Shown here piece by piece: positions 42,576 through 55,900 of a stretch of 64,000 nucleotides of DNA. The DNA is taken from contig JARBJD010000079.1 of assembly GCA_033064195.1 (NCBI GenBank), positions 124,001-188,000 of the forward strand. Direction: 5' to 3'. Every line of letters begins with the position of its first letter. Position 1 is the stretch's first letter. This DNA is from Blattamonas nauphoetae (taxonomy: Eukaryota; Preaxostyla; Oxymonadida). Both the position numbers and the translations under genes were made by a program. The notes under the pieces were generated by a model that saw only the letters and a list, made by a program, of their open reading frames with translations, did no database searches and had not been told where the DNA came from.

Positions 42576-44040
42576 TTGCCGAACTTGCGATGAGCGATTC
42601 TTGCCTGACATTTGGAACTGGCCCTCTGATTGGTTTTGTATGCGGCGAAGACCAGACAGAAAGAGGTGGGGAACAAGCAGACCTGCCTTGGAAGGTGTCG
42701 ACGCTGTTGATGCAAAGCCAGATCATGAACACAACGAGCCATCCATCGGATTTGATTGTGGAAGACACTGAAAGGATGAAGTTGACTCAGCGTGTGACGA
42801 GCAGCTGCGTATTTTTGAGCACGAACCATCTTTATGGAACGGCGTGTGTGGACATGAATGCGAATGTGATGGGAAGTCTTCTGAGCTTGAACACTTCGTT
42901 CTCGTCATGCCTGACCGACACTCCAACCCATCTCAGCAAACACTACACAACCCAACAACCACTCCTCACACCTTCCTTCATCAAACTATGCACATTCAAA
43001 GCCTGCATCTCAACATCCGACGGCGGAGCGATCTGTCTCGACCGATTTGGCTCACTTCGCATCGAAGAGTGTTCGTTCAAGACGTGCAAGAGCACCGGTT
43101 CAGGCATGGGCGGCGGGCCCTTTCTTCAACGCGTCGACCGGAGCCACTTTCATCGCAACCTCGTCGTCATTCGTTGGCTGCCATGCACAAGTTGGTGGGT
43201 CAATCGATCTCTACCGTACACTATCGTCGACATTACTCAACTGTGTTTTCATCGACTCCGATTCAAAGTCGTATGGAGGCTGTGTGTATTCGATGTATTG
43301 GGACGCTCTCTCGACATCTTCCTCAATCACAAATTGTCTTGTCGAAAACTGCAGGACAACAAATACCGACCCAAATATCCCGTACAGCGGTGGTGCTCTG
43401 TACTTTGTCCAAGCATTCTCCATCCAGCTGAATTTTATCAATTTTCGGGGAAACAAAGCGGGTGTCAATCCCGGCAATGACATCATGTTCACTGGAACAA
43501 TTCCTCTGATCACATCTGAGACGATTGTTGGATGTTCGTCAACATCTGACTCCCCTCGGATGCGAGTGTATGAAGAAACAGAAGGCACAAATAATCATCT
43601 CCCAAATCCAACAACAACTGCTTCACTTGTTTCATGTGTAGCTACAGCAATTGATTCAGACACTGCTGAATTCGCTCTGAAGATGAGCGAGACGATCACT
43701 GGAACAGTTCTGGTACTGATCGACAACACTGGTGGATCAAGATATCCAACAAGCGCTCAGGCACCGAACATTGGACGAGTGCTCTCTTTCTCATTCGACA
43801 ACACTGACGAGAGTTCGTGTCGTGTTTCACGTGGCGAGAGTGGCCTCGTGCAAGAACCTCTCACATCTTATTCCGCAACACATCGTCGATTGTTGGAAGC
43901 ATCGTTCTCTCAGCCGATTGTGTTCTGGACGAACGCGAGGAGAATGCTTTTCTCACTCTTTCTGGATCTGGGATCCCATCTGGCATCCTCTCTGTGACTC
44001 TCTCAGACAACACAGTTCTCGACTTTGAATTTCAACCAAA
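42576..44040 (+). repeat. 1.5-kb direct repeat inside the unit 1 surface gene, copy 1
   Basis: It matches 44075-45539 (offset about 1500) but lacks one G and one T in homopolymers near 43118-43125. Units 2 and 3 have this region once. Confidence 0.9.
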
Positions 44041-44074
44041 GTCAAATCTTGTCGTCCCTCTGACTGAAGATGCC
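44041..44074 (+). other. Mashed joint between the two 1.5-kb copies
   Basis: The 34 bases blend the sequence after the repeat (as at 45540-45585, with several bases missing) with the sequence just before it (as at 42565-42575). This looks like an unpolished read joint. Confidence 0.7.
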
Positions 44075-45539
44075 TTGCCGAACTTGCGATGAGCGATTCT
44101 TGCCTGACATTTGTGGACTGGCCCTCTGATTGGTTTTGTATGCGGCGAAGACCAGACAGAAAGAGGTGGGGAACAAGCAGACCTGCCTTGGAAGGTGTCG
44201 ACGCTGTTGATGCAAAGCCAGATCATGAACACAACGAGCCATCCATCGGATTTGATTGTGGAAGACACTGAAAGGATGAAGTTGACTCAGCGTGTGACGA
44301 GCAGCTGCGTATTTTTGAGCACGAACCATCTTTATGGAACGGCGTGTGTGGACATGAATGCGAATGTGATGGGAAGTCTTCTGAGCTTGAACACTTCGTT
44401 CTCGTCATGCCTGACCGACACTCCAACCCATCTCAGCAAACACTACACAACCCAACAACCACTCCTCACACCTTCCTTCATCAAACTATGCACATTCAAA
44501 GCCTGCATCTCAACATCCGACGGCGGAGCGATCTGTCTCGACCGATTTGGCTCACTTCGCATCGAAGAGTGTTCGTTCAAGACGTGCAAGAGCACCGGTT
44601 CAGGCATGGGCGGCGGGGCCCTTTTCTTCAACGCGTCGACCGGAGCCACTTTCATCGCAACCTCGTCGTCATTCGTTGGCTGCCATGCACAAGTTGGTGG
44701 GTCAATCGATCTCTACCGTACACTATCGTCGACATTACTCAACTGTGTTTTCATCGACTCCGATTCAAAGTCGTATGGAGGCTGTGTGTATTCGATGTAT
44801 TGGGACGCTCTCTCGACATCTTCCTCAATCACAAATTGTCTTGTCGAAAACTGCAGGACAACAAATACCGACCCAAATATCCCGTACAGCGGTGGTGCTC
44901 TGTACTTTGTCCAAGCATTCTCCATCCAGCTGAATTTTATCAATTTTCGGGGAAACAAAGCGGGTGTCAATCCCGGCAATGACATCATGTTCACTGGAAC
45001 AATTCCTCTGATCACATCTGAGACGATTGTTGGATGTTCGTCAACATCTGACTCCCCTCGGATGCGAGTGTATGAAGAAACAGAAGGCACAAATAATCAT
45101 CTCCCAAATCCAACAACAACTGCTTCACTTGTTTCATGTGTAGCTACAGCAATTGATTCAGACACTGCTGAATTCGCTCTGAAGATGAGCGAGACGATCA
45201 CTGGAACAGTTCTGGTACTGATCGACAACACTGGTGGATCAAGATATCCAACAAGCGCTCAGGCACCGAACATTGGACGAGTGCTCTCTTTCTCATTCGA
45301 CAACACTGACGAGAGTTCGTGTCGTGTTTCACGTGGCGAGAGTGGCCTCGTGCAAGAACCTCTCACATCTTATTCCGCAACACATCGTCGATTGTTGGAA
45401 GCATCGTTCTCTCAGCCGATTGTGTTCTGGACGAACGCGAGGAGAATGCTTTTCTCACTCTTTCTGGATCTGGGATCCCATCTGGCATCCTCTCTGTGAC
45501 TCTCTCAGACAACACAGTTCTCGACTTTGAATTTCAACC
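44075..45539 (+). repeat. 1.5-kb direct repeat, copy 2
   Basis: In this copy the beta-helix frame is open through 'GSGMGGGALFFNASTG', whereas copy 1 is shifted there. Confidence 0.9.
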
Positions 45540-48500
45540 AAAACACACAACGTCCGAAATCTTGACTGTCCCTCTGACTGAAGACACGCCCACATTCGGA
45601 ATTGGAGAGCCATTTCCGATCATCAACCTTGAATCAGAAACTCATTCTGGCCACACGATCGTTGTTCCTTGGCAGATCAAATTCGGTGTTCTTCCTCGTC
45701 TCACAACCATCCAAATACCCGAATATGACAAAGCACTAAAGACAGTCAGCATCACTCTGGAAGGAGTGGATATTGAAGGAACTCACAAAGTGACGCTGTC
45801 AGTGAATGAAACAGAAGAGACAGTGACGATTGATGTTGTGTTCAGTTCGTCGAAAGGACAACTTGGAGGAATCTTGTTCGACACCGAAACACCAGCGAAC
45901 GTGAACATGTCATACAACACTCGATACGAGATCGTCGAGATGAAGAAGAATGATGTGAATGTGTTGTGTTTGGGAGACCTTTCATTCACAACGATGGCTG
46001 AACCAACTCGCCTTGTGAAGATGGAATGTGAATACGATGAAGCGAAGAAGACTGCTTTGATTCGGATGACTGGCCAAGTTTTGGATACAACGAAGAGATA
46101 CGAGATTGAGTTGAGTGATTCAGAAAACTCGAAGAAAACGATTGAAATGACATTCGACTCGACATCAAAGTGGGAAGGATCCGCGATTCTGTATTCGCTG
46201 TTTGAATCAGTGGAGCTGGAATATGGGATGACATACACAGTGAGTGGATTCAAGACGAAAGGGGAGACATCACCGCATCCCTATGAAGACCTCACAATCA
46301 CGATTGAGAATGAGCCAAGCCGTATTGAAGATGTCTCGCGTGTTCTGGATGGAGAGAAAACGAAGATGATCGTTTCTTTGTCCGGCCGAGAATTGAAGAG
46401 TGGGATGGGAAAGATTGGAGTTTGTCGAGGGATTTCGAAATGGACGTCAGACACTGAGATCGTTTCTGGTTCAGACGGGAAATGGAAAACAGAATTTCAA
46501 GTCGACTTCTCAGAAAGCTCGTCAGTTCTTGAATATGGATCGACATACACGCTGTGTGGATTGGATGGGAGTGTGTTCTTCGTGAACGAAGGAATCGCAA
46601 TAACCGTTCCTAATCCACCAATTGTGAGCTCGACAATTTCGGAATTGAACGCCACCACGCACAGTTCGTTCCGTGTTGTGATGTCGGGATTTGATTTGCC
46701 AACATCAGGGTCTTTCACAGCGTCTTTCTCTGACAATGCTGGAACATTTGTGATTTCGTTGTCGGAATCATCAGAATGGAGATCGGACTGGATTGTGGTT
46801 TCGAAGACAAGCGCGTTCGAGTTCAACACGACATACACGCTGGCATCACTGATTGATTCGTCTTCTGGAACCGCTGATCATATCTTGTGTTCTGGAGTGA
46901 TGATGACAACACCTCTCGGACCAACTTTGATTGGGGTTGGCGATATATCACTGACAGGAGCTTTGCTTGATTCTGTTTCGATTGTTGTGAAAGTTGCTCG
47001 AATTGTTGCCGACACATTCGAAACTTCAGTGTTCGACGTTGATGATGAAGCAAAGAATCACATCCCATTGTCGATCTCTTTCTCGTCATGCGCTTCCACA
47101 GAAGGAGTGATAACACACTCTGTGAGCTGGGACTCTCCGCTGCAATATGGTCATCGCTACGAAATTGCTTCGATGTCGAGTTCGACGATGGCTGTCTCAA
47201 TTCCGTCCAAACTCGTCTTCGAAGTCCCAACGCCGCTCTCGTCTTTCAACCATGTCTCGCTCGTCCACAACTCGATCCACACCTTCATCCGCGTCCAATT
47301 GTCTGGAAGGGACTTCATTGGGAACTATGTCATGACTCTCACTTCTGGTTTCTCGTTTGTCATCTCTACTCAGTCGCCCACATCAGCTGTCTCTGAAGAA
47401 ATCGCACTTGGATGGCCAGAAAGCCTCGCATTCGACACTCACTTCACCATCCAATCAATCGTCTCCACAACCCCTGATGTGAATGTTGTTTTGACTGACA
47501 CACTGACCTTCACAACTCCGATGAGAACAGATCCTCTGAATCTGTTTGTGGATGGGGGATCAGGAGAGACAAGCCGGTTTTGTGGAGAATCATCTCGTCC
47601 TTGCTCGTCTGTGGAAGTTGCCTGGGAGATTGTTTCTCAGATTGAGGCTCGGACGCCAACGATTGGGATTGTTTCCTCAGCAACGCTTGGATCGCCGATT
47701 CGGATTTCGAATGGGATGGTTGCACTCATCTCCAACAGCGGATCACGTTCTCTCACAATCATCGCAGCCGGACAACTTGAAGTCGGTGATTCATCAACCT
47801 TGAAACTATCAACTCTTTCACTCGAAATTGACACTCTCACATCGGGCCGAACTGTGGAACTGATCACAGTCTCAGCTGGCTCTCTGATCGTGTCTTCGTG
47901 CGATGTCTTCGTGTCGACGACGAGTCTGTCTGTGTCTTTTGTTTCGTCGTCGAATGGTCAGCTGTCCTTTCCCAGTTCAACGATAACCATCCCGACATTG
48001 ACGTCGAAGCCTTTTGTGTCAGTTTCGGGAGGAAGACTGAACGCTGGTTCTCCCTGTTCATTCATCAACCCAGGCACAGCCATCCATCAGTCTTCACTTC
48101 TGTCGATGGATGGCGGAGAAGTCGCTTTTGATGCTGCGTCATGGACTTCCGCGCAGAAAATGACATTTGCCTCGTCATCCTTCATCGCTCAGAGGAAAGG
48201 ATCACTAACGATCTCAAACATGAAGATTGAGAACATCACTCGTGAAACTGGAGATGGAGGTGTGATCAGTGCCAGCCTGACATTGGCATCGGACAAACTC
48301 TCCATCGTCTCGACCATCTTCGTCACGTGTTCGTGTTCAGCTGGCAACGGAGGAGCACTGGCAGTGACGATCACATCAGGTTCGCTCGCGCTGAACGAGT
48401 GTCAGTTTGGGAGCTGTTCGAGTGGATTGGATGGAGGCGCGGTGTGGCTGGATCTGTCGCAGATGCCGACCTTGTCACAATATTCGCTGTTGAACATGCA

Positions 48501-50339
48501 ATATGGAACAAGCAGTTTGACGAACACAGCATCTGGGAAAGGACACTGCGTGTTTGTGGTGGGGGAGGATCTGCGAAGAGTGGTTGTGGGAAGTCGATGG
48601 CGAGGGTCGTTCGAGGAAGCGGAAGAGGACGATTTGTGGGGAAGGGACGCAACAACGCAGCCATCAGGAATGTCGCTACTGTCGCTTCTGCAATCACACG
48701 TGATTGGGGTGGGAGAGGGAGGAAGAGACGATGGAGCAGGAACCATCGACGCTCCGTTCAAGACACTGCATCGCTGCTTCGAGGAAACAGAACAACGCGA
48801 TGGATCGTTCTCTGTGGTTGTGGTTGAGCGAGCTCGGATCGGAACGAGCTGTTGGCTGGTGGGTAAGCAAGGATGGGCGATGGATGTGAGTGGAAGTGGA
48901 AGTGGAGGATCGTCTCTCAGCGAAGTGCTGTGCAGTGTGAGTGACGAGGAGAAGAAACCAGGAACACCTTCGTCGTCGCCACCGCACGCGATGATCACAC
49001 TGAGCGGACAGACGCTCTCTTTCTTTGAAATTCTGTTCTCTTCATTTTGTGGGCCTCGCTCGATGCAGGCTGTTTTCTCGCTGCTGGCTTCGTCGTCCCT
49101 CACTCTGTCGTCCTGCTCGCTCTCCTCGTCGTCTCCCATCGCTGTCTCGCTTGTCTCCGTGTCTGACACATCTTCATTCTCCGCGGACAGCATGACAGTG
49201 AGCGATGTGTCGTTTGTTGGGAAGGCAGGGTTGGTGAAGTTTGTTGATGCAAGCAGAATCACACTGACATCGTGCTCGTTCCTGTCGATCTCGTTGGAAG
49301 GAGGAGCGCTGATGTGGGGGACGACACGCGGTGCCTTGAAAGTGACAAACACAGACTTCTCTGACTGCAAAGGAGAAGAGTTCGGAAGTGTGATTCGAGT
49401 TCAGATTGTGGGAATCACAGGAGCAATCACAAACAGCCGCTTTACGTCATGCTCAGCTGGAGTGAGGATGGGAGAGAAGAACGAGGGAGACGTGGTTGGG
49501 GGAGGATGTGTGGTGGTTGAGATGATGAAGCGAACAAGCTCGACTCGTCGTCTTCCCTCTTCGTGCGTCGACCTCTCGCTCTCCTCGTTCTCCGACTGCA
49601 CGCTGACCAACACTGACCCCTCATCGTCTCCGTCGTCGTTGTCTTCGTTTGTGGGTGGGGGTGGATTCTTGATTTTTGGGAATGAGAACACCGACACCGC
49701 GATTCTTCAGAAAGTGACACTCTCTCGCTGCTGGTGCAAAGGGTTCGAGGAGATGGATGGATTCGATGGGGGAGTTGTGGTTGGGAGGAGGCACGCACTC
49801 TTCACCGATCGGCGTGGCAGCTCTGTTCGCGAGTGTCGAATGGGAAGTGTCCAGCTTCGATGATCCGCTACCCCCAATCGACTCCACACCTTCTGAAGAG
49901 CTCCCTTCCCATTCTCTTCAAAATATGGTGTTTCTCTCCTCACTTTAATCGTTATCTTCTTAACTTCATCAGCTTTTTATTTTGGCATTATTCTAATCCT
50001 TTCCTTGTTTGATGACATTTCGTCCGATCTTGATTGCCGAAAAAAAAGCCTCGTGAAATCTCAGGCAGCACCGAAAGAGATGGAAGAAAGGGAATTCGAC
50101 TGTGTTTTCGTATTCACTCTTTTACATCATTTAGCGTCAATATTATAAGAGACAAGAGTGTCATTGTGTAATACTTCTTTTTTTCTGTCGATAATTGACA
50201 TTTCACTGCATCTTTTGTTTTGAGACCAAAAATGAAATGACAAATGCATCGGGTTAACAGAAACAAACATCCATCCAGATCATTGAGGTTTTGGATTTCG
50301 AAAAATTTCTGAGCAGTGAGAGATTGGTGGCGAAGGAGA

Positions 50340-50493
50340 AAGTGGCCGCGATGGAGACTGGCGAGAGAGAAGCAGAATCGTGCGAACAAAGGATGAGGTG
50401 ATGTCAGAGCCGACAAAGATCACACACAAACAGTGTTTGTTGCCAAAAAGAAGTCAGAAACAGGTCGAATGTTTCGCTGCTTCTTGTTTGTTT
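50340..50493 (-). repeat. Conserved 3' flank of the unit 2 HEAT gene
   Basis: It matches 30756-30900 and 40600-40742. The block ends near CTCGCCAGTCTCC read on the minus strand. Confidence 0.7.
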
Positions 50494-51567
50494 CTATTCA
50501 TATTCTTGAAGGTTCATGCCCAGCAGGTTGCTCCATTCGATCGAATTGTTAACAATGTGGTCTCCAAAATATTCGTTTTTGTCATTTTGCAGTTTTTCTT
50601 CAATCGCTTCTTCGAAGCCCTCCATTCTCAACAGCCGATGCAATGTCTTCCACATCTGATGCTGAGTTCCCCTTGTTTGGTTCCATTCCTGCTGGGAAAT
50701 GCTCATGCGCAACAGAAACCAATAGATTGCCTCATCATCCACGAAGAAAGTCAGACAACTTGGAATCGTGAGAATGATGGGTATATGAAGAACAAATTCC
50801 ATTGTCGGTTGATAAGAAGAACATATTCGGAAGAGTTGGGCGAGGAGTTCCAGAAAAGCCTCGGATGGGTTCCCATCGATGATCGAATAGCGGTTCACGC
50901 ACAGATGGCAGATATACTTCTCGGAAGGCACGATAACTTGCTTTAAAATCGTCTCTTGAACAGCTTGTCGTCCACTGTCATCTTTAATTCCGATTAGTTT
51001 CAGTCTAAATGGAGTTGTGAGCCAGAGAGATTGGTTGATGATATTCAAGAGATTGGTGTGGATATCAACTGTTTCAGCAAAAGAGAGAGACAGTAGATTG
51101 AGAGTGTTGATGATTTTAGAGATCAGATCAGTTTGGACGAGGTTAAGTCGGAACTTGGCTGAACAGTTCCGAATCAGATTGTTGAGCAGATTGAGTGCTG
51201 CGGTAGTGATAACCTGACTCGGTGAAGAAACCAGCATCCCAATGGACTGTACGAAGTTCGTCAACGATTCATCAGTCGTTAGCCCAATGCTGTTGAGAAA
51301 AGCATCTGCTGATTGTTGAGTCTTCGGAGAGACTGAGTTTAGAAAGATCACGGCCTTCGCTTCCAGAGGGACATCAAAATCACGACCGTCTTTGATCAGA
51401 GCGACCAACGATTGATAGATCTCCAATTTGTCCGAAGCAGATTCGACTGTTTGTCCATCCCAAATCATGATTGCTGCATGGTCGAGAAGCAATGAAAGAC
51501 GAAGATAGGACACACCATCATAGGAATGTTCGTCTACAGCTCTTGATGGAGACATGCAATCACTCAT
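50494..51567 (-). CDS. HEAT-family protein of tandem unit 2, 357 aa
   Basis: The ATG at 51567 ('MSDCMSPSRAVDEHSYDG') opens an uninterrupted exon. Landmarks are 'SADAFLNSIGLTTDESL', 'LVQTDLISKIINTLNLLS', 'EKYICHLCVNRYSIIDGN', 'IILTIPSCLTFFVDDEA', 'LLRMEGFEEAIEEKLQND' and the end 'SNLLGMNLQEYE', followed by TAG. It is nearly identical in DNA to 61074-62147 but clearly different from the unit 1 copy. It is predicted soluble and alpha-helical. A 399-bp MITE lies 85 bp upstream, where the surface-gene promoter sits in unit 1. Confidence 0.8.
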   Translation of the reverse strand: MSDCMSPSRAVDEHSYDGVSYLRLSLLLDHAAIMIWDGQTVESASDKLEIYQSLVALIKDGRDFDVPLEAKAVIFLNSVSPKTQQSADAFLNSIGLTTDESLTNFVQSIGMLVSSPSQVITTAALNLLNNLIRNCSAKFRLNLVQTDLISKIINTLNLLSLSFAETVDIHTNLLNIINQSLWLTTPFRLKLIGIKDDSGRQAVQETILKQVIVPSEKYICHLCVNRYSIIDGNPSEAFLELLAQLFRICSSYQPTMEFVLHIPIILTIPSCLTFFVDDEAIYWFLLRMSISQQEWNQTRGTQHQMWKTLHRLLRMEGFEEAIEEKLQNDKNEYFGDHIVNNSIEWSNLLGMNLQEYE

Positions 51568-51652
51568 TAGCAGGAGAGAAGTGAAGAGAGACAGATTATG
51601 GCAGTTTTCAGATTGTTCTGCATTTGAGAGACCCAGTCTCGAACAGATACCA

Positions 51653-52051
51653 CAGTCATTCCGGCTTCCGGTATTTGGTTCTCATTTTTTTCAAAGAAAG
51701 GGTTGATCTCAATTTGTCCGCGAATTTTAGAAAAATAAACAATTAGAGCAGTGAGTGACATTGATATGATCACACGAGATGGTTGTTTGTTCCTCAATTT
51801 CAATTTCTTCCTGCTGAAGACGGTGTGGAGACTGGTCAACCGGACTCAAGTTGAAATTATGGATTGAACTCAATCTGAACTCATTAACGATTGCTTTATT
51901 TTCATTTTAGCATCACTTGTTCAATAATTACTGGCCTTTCCTGCTGTTTGATTGAAGAATGATAAATAGAAATGGAATTGAAAGCTCGTTCTCATTGATC
52001 ACCCCTTTCTTGTTTTTTTTAAGAACCAAATACCGGAAGCCGGAATGACTG
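51653..52051. mobile_element. 399-bp MITE with perfect 30-bp TIRs
   Basis: Positions 51653-51682 and 52022-52051 are exact inverted copies starting CAGTCATTCCGGCTTCCGG. The first seven bases, CAGTCAT, are shared with the 486-bp MITE family at 5115 and 10082. The dinucleotide CA flanks both ends. No coding capacity. It is inserted between the HEAT gene and the pogo-type remnant, at the point where similarity to the unit 1 intergenic region stops. Confidence 0.9.
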
Positions 52052-52292
52052 CATGTGGATCCAACCCGACCACATGGCTTCAACCCGACCACAAGATAAA
52101 CGACCATCTTTCTTCACATCGTTTTTCTCATCTTTCAGTGGGTTTCTTTTCTAAAAATAAGAGAGAATAACACAGTTTCACAGTTTAAACCCAAATTCCT
52201 GTTCGGTCCCAATTAGAAGTAGGTATTCTCGGAGAAATTCAGATCGTTTCATAAAAATCTGAACTGCTGGAAATCCACTGTATTGTGTCAAA

Positions 52293-52910
52293 TTATTGCT
52301 TTGATGAAGAGACACCGAATTGGAGTGTTGTCTGCTTAAGTTTGGGAGTTGGTTTGATTGTCTTGGATATCGTCAGATGATTTTTTGTTGAATTTGGTCG
52401 TTTGACCGGCACAATTGGAAGAGAAGGTTCCGACGGAGGTGTCTGAACGAAATTGAGCAATCGAGCTCGATACTTGCACTGTCCATACAGTGTGGAGGCT
52501 GTCTTTGGATCATCTGGACTTCCCTTGGTTTTTTTCAGTTTTGTCTGTTTCTCATGCATTTTCGTCATTTGATCGACAAGAGTCGAAATATTCAGCGGGT
52601 GGAGACCGCACACAGCCCACGAGGATTTTATGACATCAGGATGTGTTGCCGAAGAAAGTGCCGATGGGAGAACGCGAGTAAGCTCCGATCGATATGAACT
52701 GATACTCGTTCCGCTCTCACTGTTGAACTGTCGTTGTAATTCAGCCTTAAATCGAGCAAAGATATACCTGTCACAAGGTTGAGTGAGATTTGTCGAATGT
52801 GCTGGGAGCAGTGCTAAGACTATATTGTGGTCCTCAGCGAGTTTGTGAATGGATTGGTCGTTTCTTGACGGATGACCGTCCATTAGAAGAAGAGCCTTGT
52901 CAGTACTTGC
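52293..52910 (-). pseudogene. Pogo/Tigger-type DDE transposase, C-terminal remnant
   Basis: The minus frame reads 'KALLLMDGHPSRNDQSIHKL', then 'NIVLALLPAHSTNLTQPCDR' and 'YIFARFKAELQRQFN', and ends in a Lys/Pro/Thr-rich tail ('TIKPTPKLKQTTLQF'). This is the second half of a DDE_1 (pogo, Tigger, jerky) transposase, with the second and third catalytic Asp 36 positions apart ('MDGH' and 'QPCD'). The DNA-binding region and the first Asp are missing because the sequence switches at about 52912 into the surface gene. It cannot be an active enzyme. The 240 bp beyond its stop include two TCAACCCGACCACA-like repeats (52064-52095), perhaps the element's end. Confidence 0.8.
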
Positions 52911-55900
52911 TTTTTTCTTCGTGTGGATACCGAATACTTACCAGGACATTGAATCTGGAAGGAATAAAGACAGAGGTCCATATCTCTATTAAACGGAACG
53001 ATCACGACACTCATAGGGGAGTTGATTCGTCAACTGCTGATGAGGATTGGCAGCTATTGATCTTCAGGATTCAAAATTCGACAGTTTCACTGACATCACT
53101 CTGCCTTTACAGCGAAGGACCCTCCTCTCTGATCGCGTCAGTCTCATCGTCCTGTGTGACCGTATCAGACAGTGATATTCACTCAAACGGGGCAAACTCT
53201 CCCTTTGTGATGTTGGGAGGATATTTTGATGGACAATCCCAAGATATTGGCAATTATCTGCATTTCTCGAAATGTCGTCACATTTCGTCGTCCCTTGTCT
53301 CCCTGATGCCTCTTGCCGAACTTGCGATGAGCGATTCTTGCCTGACATTTGGAACTGGCCCTCTGATTGGTTTTGGATGCGGCGAAGACCAGACAGAAAG
53401 AGGTGGGGAACAAGCAGACCTGCCTTGGAAGGTGTCGACGCTGTTGATGCAAAGCCAGATCATGAACACAACGAGCCATCCATCGGATTTGATTGTGGAA
53501 GACACTGAAAGGATGGAGTTGACTCAGCGTGTGACGAGCAGCTGCGTATTTTTGAGCACGAACCATCTTTATGGAACGGCGTGTGTGGACATGAATGCGA
53601 ATATGAAGGGAAGTCTTCTGAGTTTGAACACTTCATTCTCGTCGTGCTTGACCGACACTCCAACCCATCTCAGCCAACACTTCGGAACCCAACAATACCT
53701 CACCCAATCTGCCTCCTTCAAATTGTGCACATTCAAAGACTGCTCCACATCAACATCAGCTGGCGGAGCGATCTGTCTCGACCGATTTGGCTCACTTCAC
53801 ATCGAAGAGTGTTCGTTCAAGACGTGTCACGCCACGCTCTCATCCACGGGAGGCGGAGCCCTTTTCTTCAACGCATCGACAGGAGTCGCTTTCATCGCAA
53901 CGTCGTCGTCATTCGTTGGGTGCTCGAGTGAAAGCAATGGTGGGTCACTTCGTCTCTATTGTCCATCGTCAACCTTGCTCAACTGTGTTTTCATCGACTC
54001 CCCGTCAAAGTCGTATGGAGGCTGTGTGTATTCGGTGTATTGGGACGCTCTCTCGACATCTTCCTCAATCACAAATTGTCTCTTCGAGAACTGCAGGACA
54101 ACAAACACCGACCCCAATATCCCGTACAGCGGAGGCGCCCTGTACTTTGTCCAAGCATTCTCCATCCAGCTGAATTTTATCAATTTTCGGGGAAACAAAG
54201 CGGGTGTCAATCCCGGCAATGACATCATGTTCACTGGAACAATTCCTTTGATCACATCTGAAAGGATCGTTGGATGTTCGTCAACATCTGACTCTCCTCG
54301 AATCCGAGTGCTTCAAGAAGCAACAGGCACAGATGAACATCTACCAAATCCACCAACAACTGCCACACATGTTTCGTGTGTGGGAACAGAAATTGATACT
54401 ACCAGTGCCCAATTCACTCTGAAGATGAGCGAGATCGTCACGGGAACAGTTCTGGTGCTGATCGACAACTCTGGTGGATCAAGAACTCCAACAGGTGTCC
54501 AAGCACCGAACATTGGACGAGTGCTCTCTTTCTCACTAGACAATTCGATCGAAAGCAAGTGTTCTGTTTCACTTGGCGAGAGTGGCCTTGTTCAAACACC
54601 CCTCACCGATTATTCTGTTGTCAGGTCGTCGGTTGTTGGAAGTGTCATTCTCTCCGCCAACTGTGTTCTGGACGAAAGCGAGGAGAATGCATATCTCACT
54701 ATTTCTGGATCTGGGATCCCATCTGGCATCCTCTCTGTCACACTCTCTGACAACACCGTCCTCGATTTTGAGTTTCAACCAAAACACACAACATCCGAAA
54801 TCTTGACTGTCCCTCTGACTGAGAACTCACCAAAGTTCGGAATTGGAGAGCCATTTCCCATCGCCAGTCTTGAATCTAAAACCATGCCAAGCCAGTTGAT
54901 TGTTGTTCCTTGGCAGATCAAGTTCAGTGCCCTCCCTTATCCTCGTCTGACAACTCTCAAAACACCGGAATATGACGAAGCACGAAAGACTGTCAGCATC
55001 AGCTTGGAAGGAGTGAGTCTTTCAGGAACTCACGAAGTGACACTGTCAGTGAATGGAACAGCAAAGACAGTGACGATTGATGTTGTGTTCAGTTCGTCCA
55101 AAGGACAACTTGGAGGAATCCTGTTCGACAACGAATCACCGTCGAACGTGAACATGTCATACGACACTCGGTATGAAGTGGTGGGACTGACCAAGGATGG
55201 TGCCGATGTCACATATGACGCTGATCTTTTCTTCACGACGATTGTTGAGCCGACTCGTCTTGTGTCGATGGAATGTGGATACGATGAAGCGAAGAAGAAT
55301 GCTTTGATTCGGATGACTGGACGAGCATTGGAGACAAAATCGACATACAAAGTTGGGCTGTGCATTTCTGGGACTCTGAAGCACACCGTTGAGATGGCAT
55401 TGAACATCGATTCTGGATTGTGGGAAGGATCAGCGATTCTGTATCCGTCAAGTTCTGCAGAGCTGGAATATGGAAAGACGTATGATGTGAGCTCGTTCCA
55501 GAAAGGAGGCAACACAACTGAGCTGTTGTTTGAAGCAAACTCGATCGAAATGATTCCAGAGCCAGCACGACTGGTGAAAGTTGAGTCGAGAGATGCAGAT
55601 GGACTGAACTCGACGACTCTCACTCTCTCCTCTCTTGCACTAACAAGTGGAGCCAAATACACACTCGAACTGAAAGGCACACCACTTGACTCGTCTTCGA
55701 ATTCTGCACACGTGGTTCTTGTGTCGTTCACAGCCACATCGCAGCCAACACACTCCTTCCTTCTCTCGCTGTATCCGATTGAGGATGCAGATTTAAAATA
55801 TGGCCACAGCTATTCAGTGGATTGGATGAAGACTGGAGACATCCCAACCGTCATCGAGACTGATGCCTGCTCGTTCTCCACTCCTATCTTGCCAGAACGG

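Larger units (their letters stand above)
42008..50148 (+). pseudogene. Large surface protein of tandem unit 1, seven modules, disrupted
   Basis: The start at 42008 gives a clear signal peptide ('LIHFIATTIIFTAASFEKG'). An N-terminal beta-helix region follows ('GGAICLDRFGSLRIEECSF'), then seven Ig/IPT-like modules opening with motifs such as 'EPTRLVKMECEYDE', 'EPSRIEDV', 'NPPIVSST' and 'GPTLIGVG'. Next comes a C-terminal beta-helix region after 'FCGESSRPCSSVEVAW', then in another frame a membrane segment near 49930-50000. Disruptions are a 1.5-kb internal repeat (42576-45539), two homopolymer losses near 43120, a one-base loss near 45380, a frame change near 49790 and a further one near 49917. 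Several are probably assembly errors. The long uninterrupted frame 45319-49863 argues for a functional gene. Likely a type I membrane protein. Confidence 0.65.

Noticed and set aside
48402-49370. 322-codon minus-strand frame opposite the surface gene (also 58981-59949)
   Set aside because: It is a shadow of the conserved plus-strand beta-helix coding region and has no family resemblance of its own.
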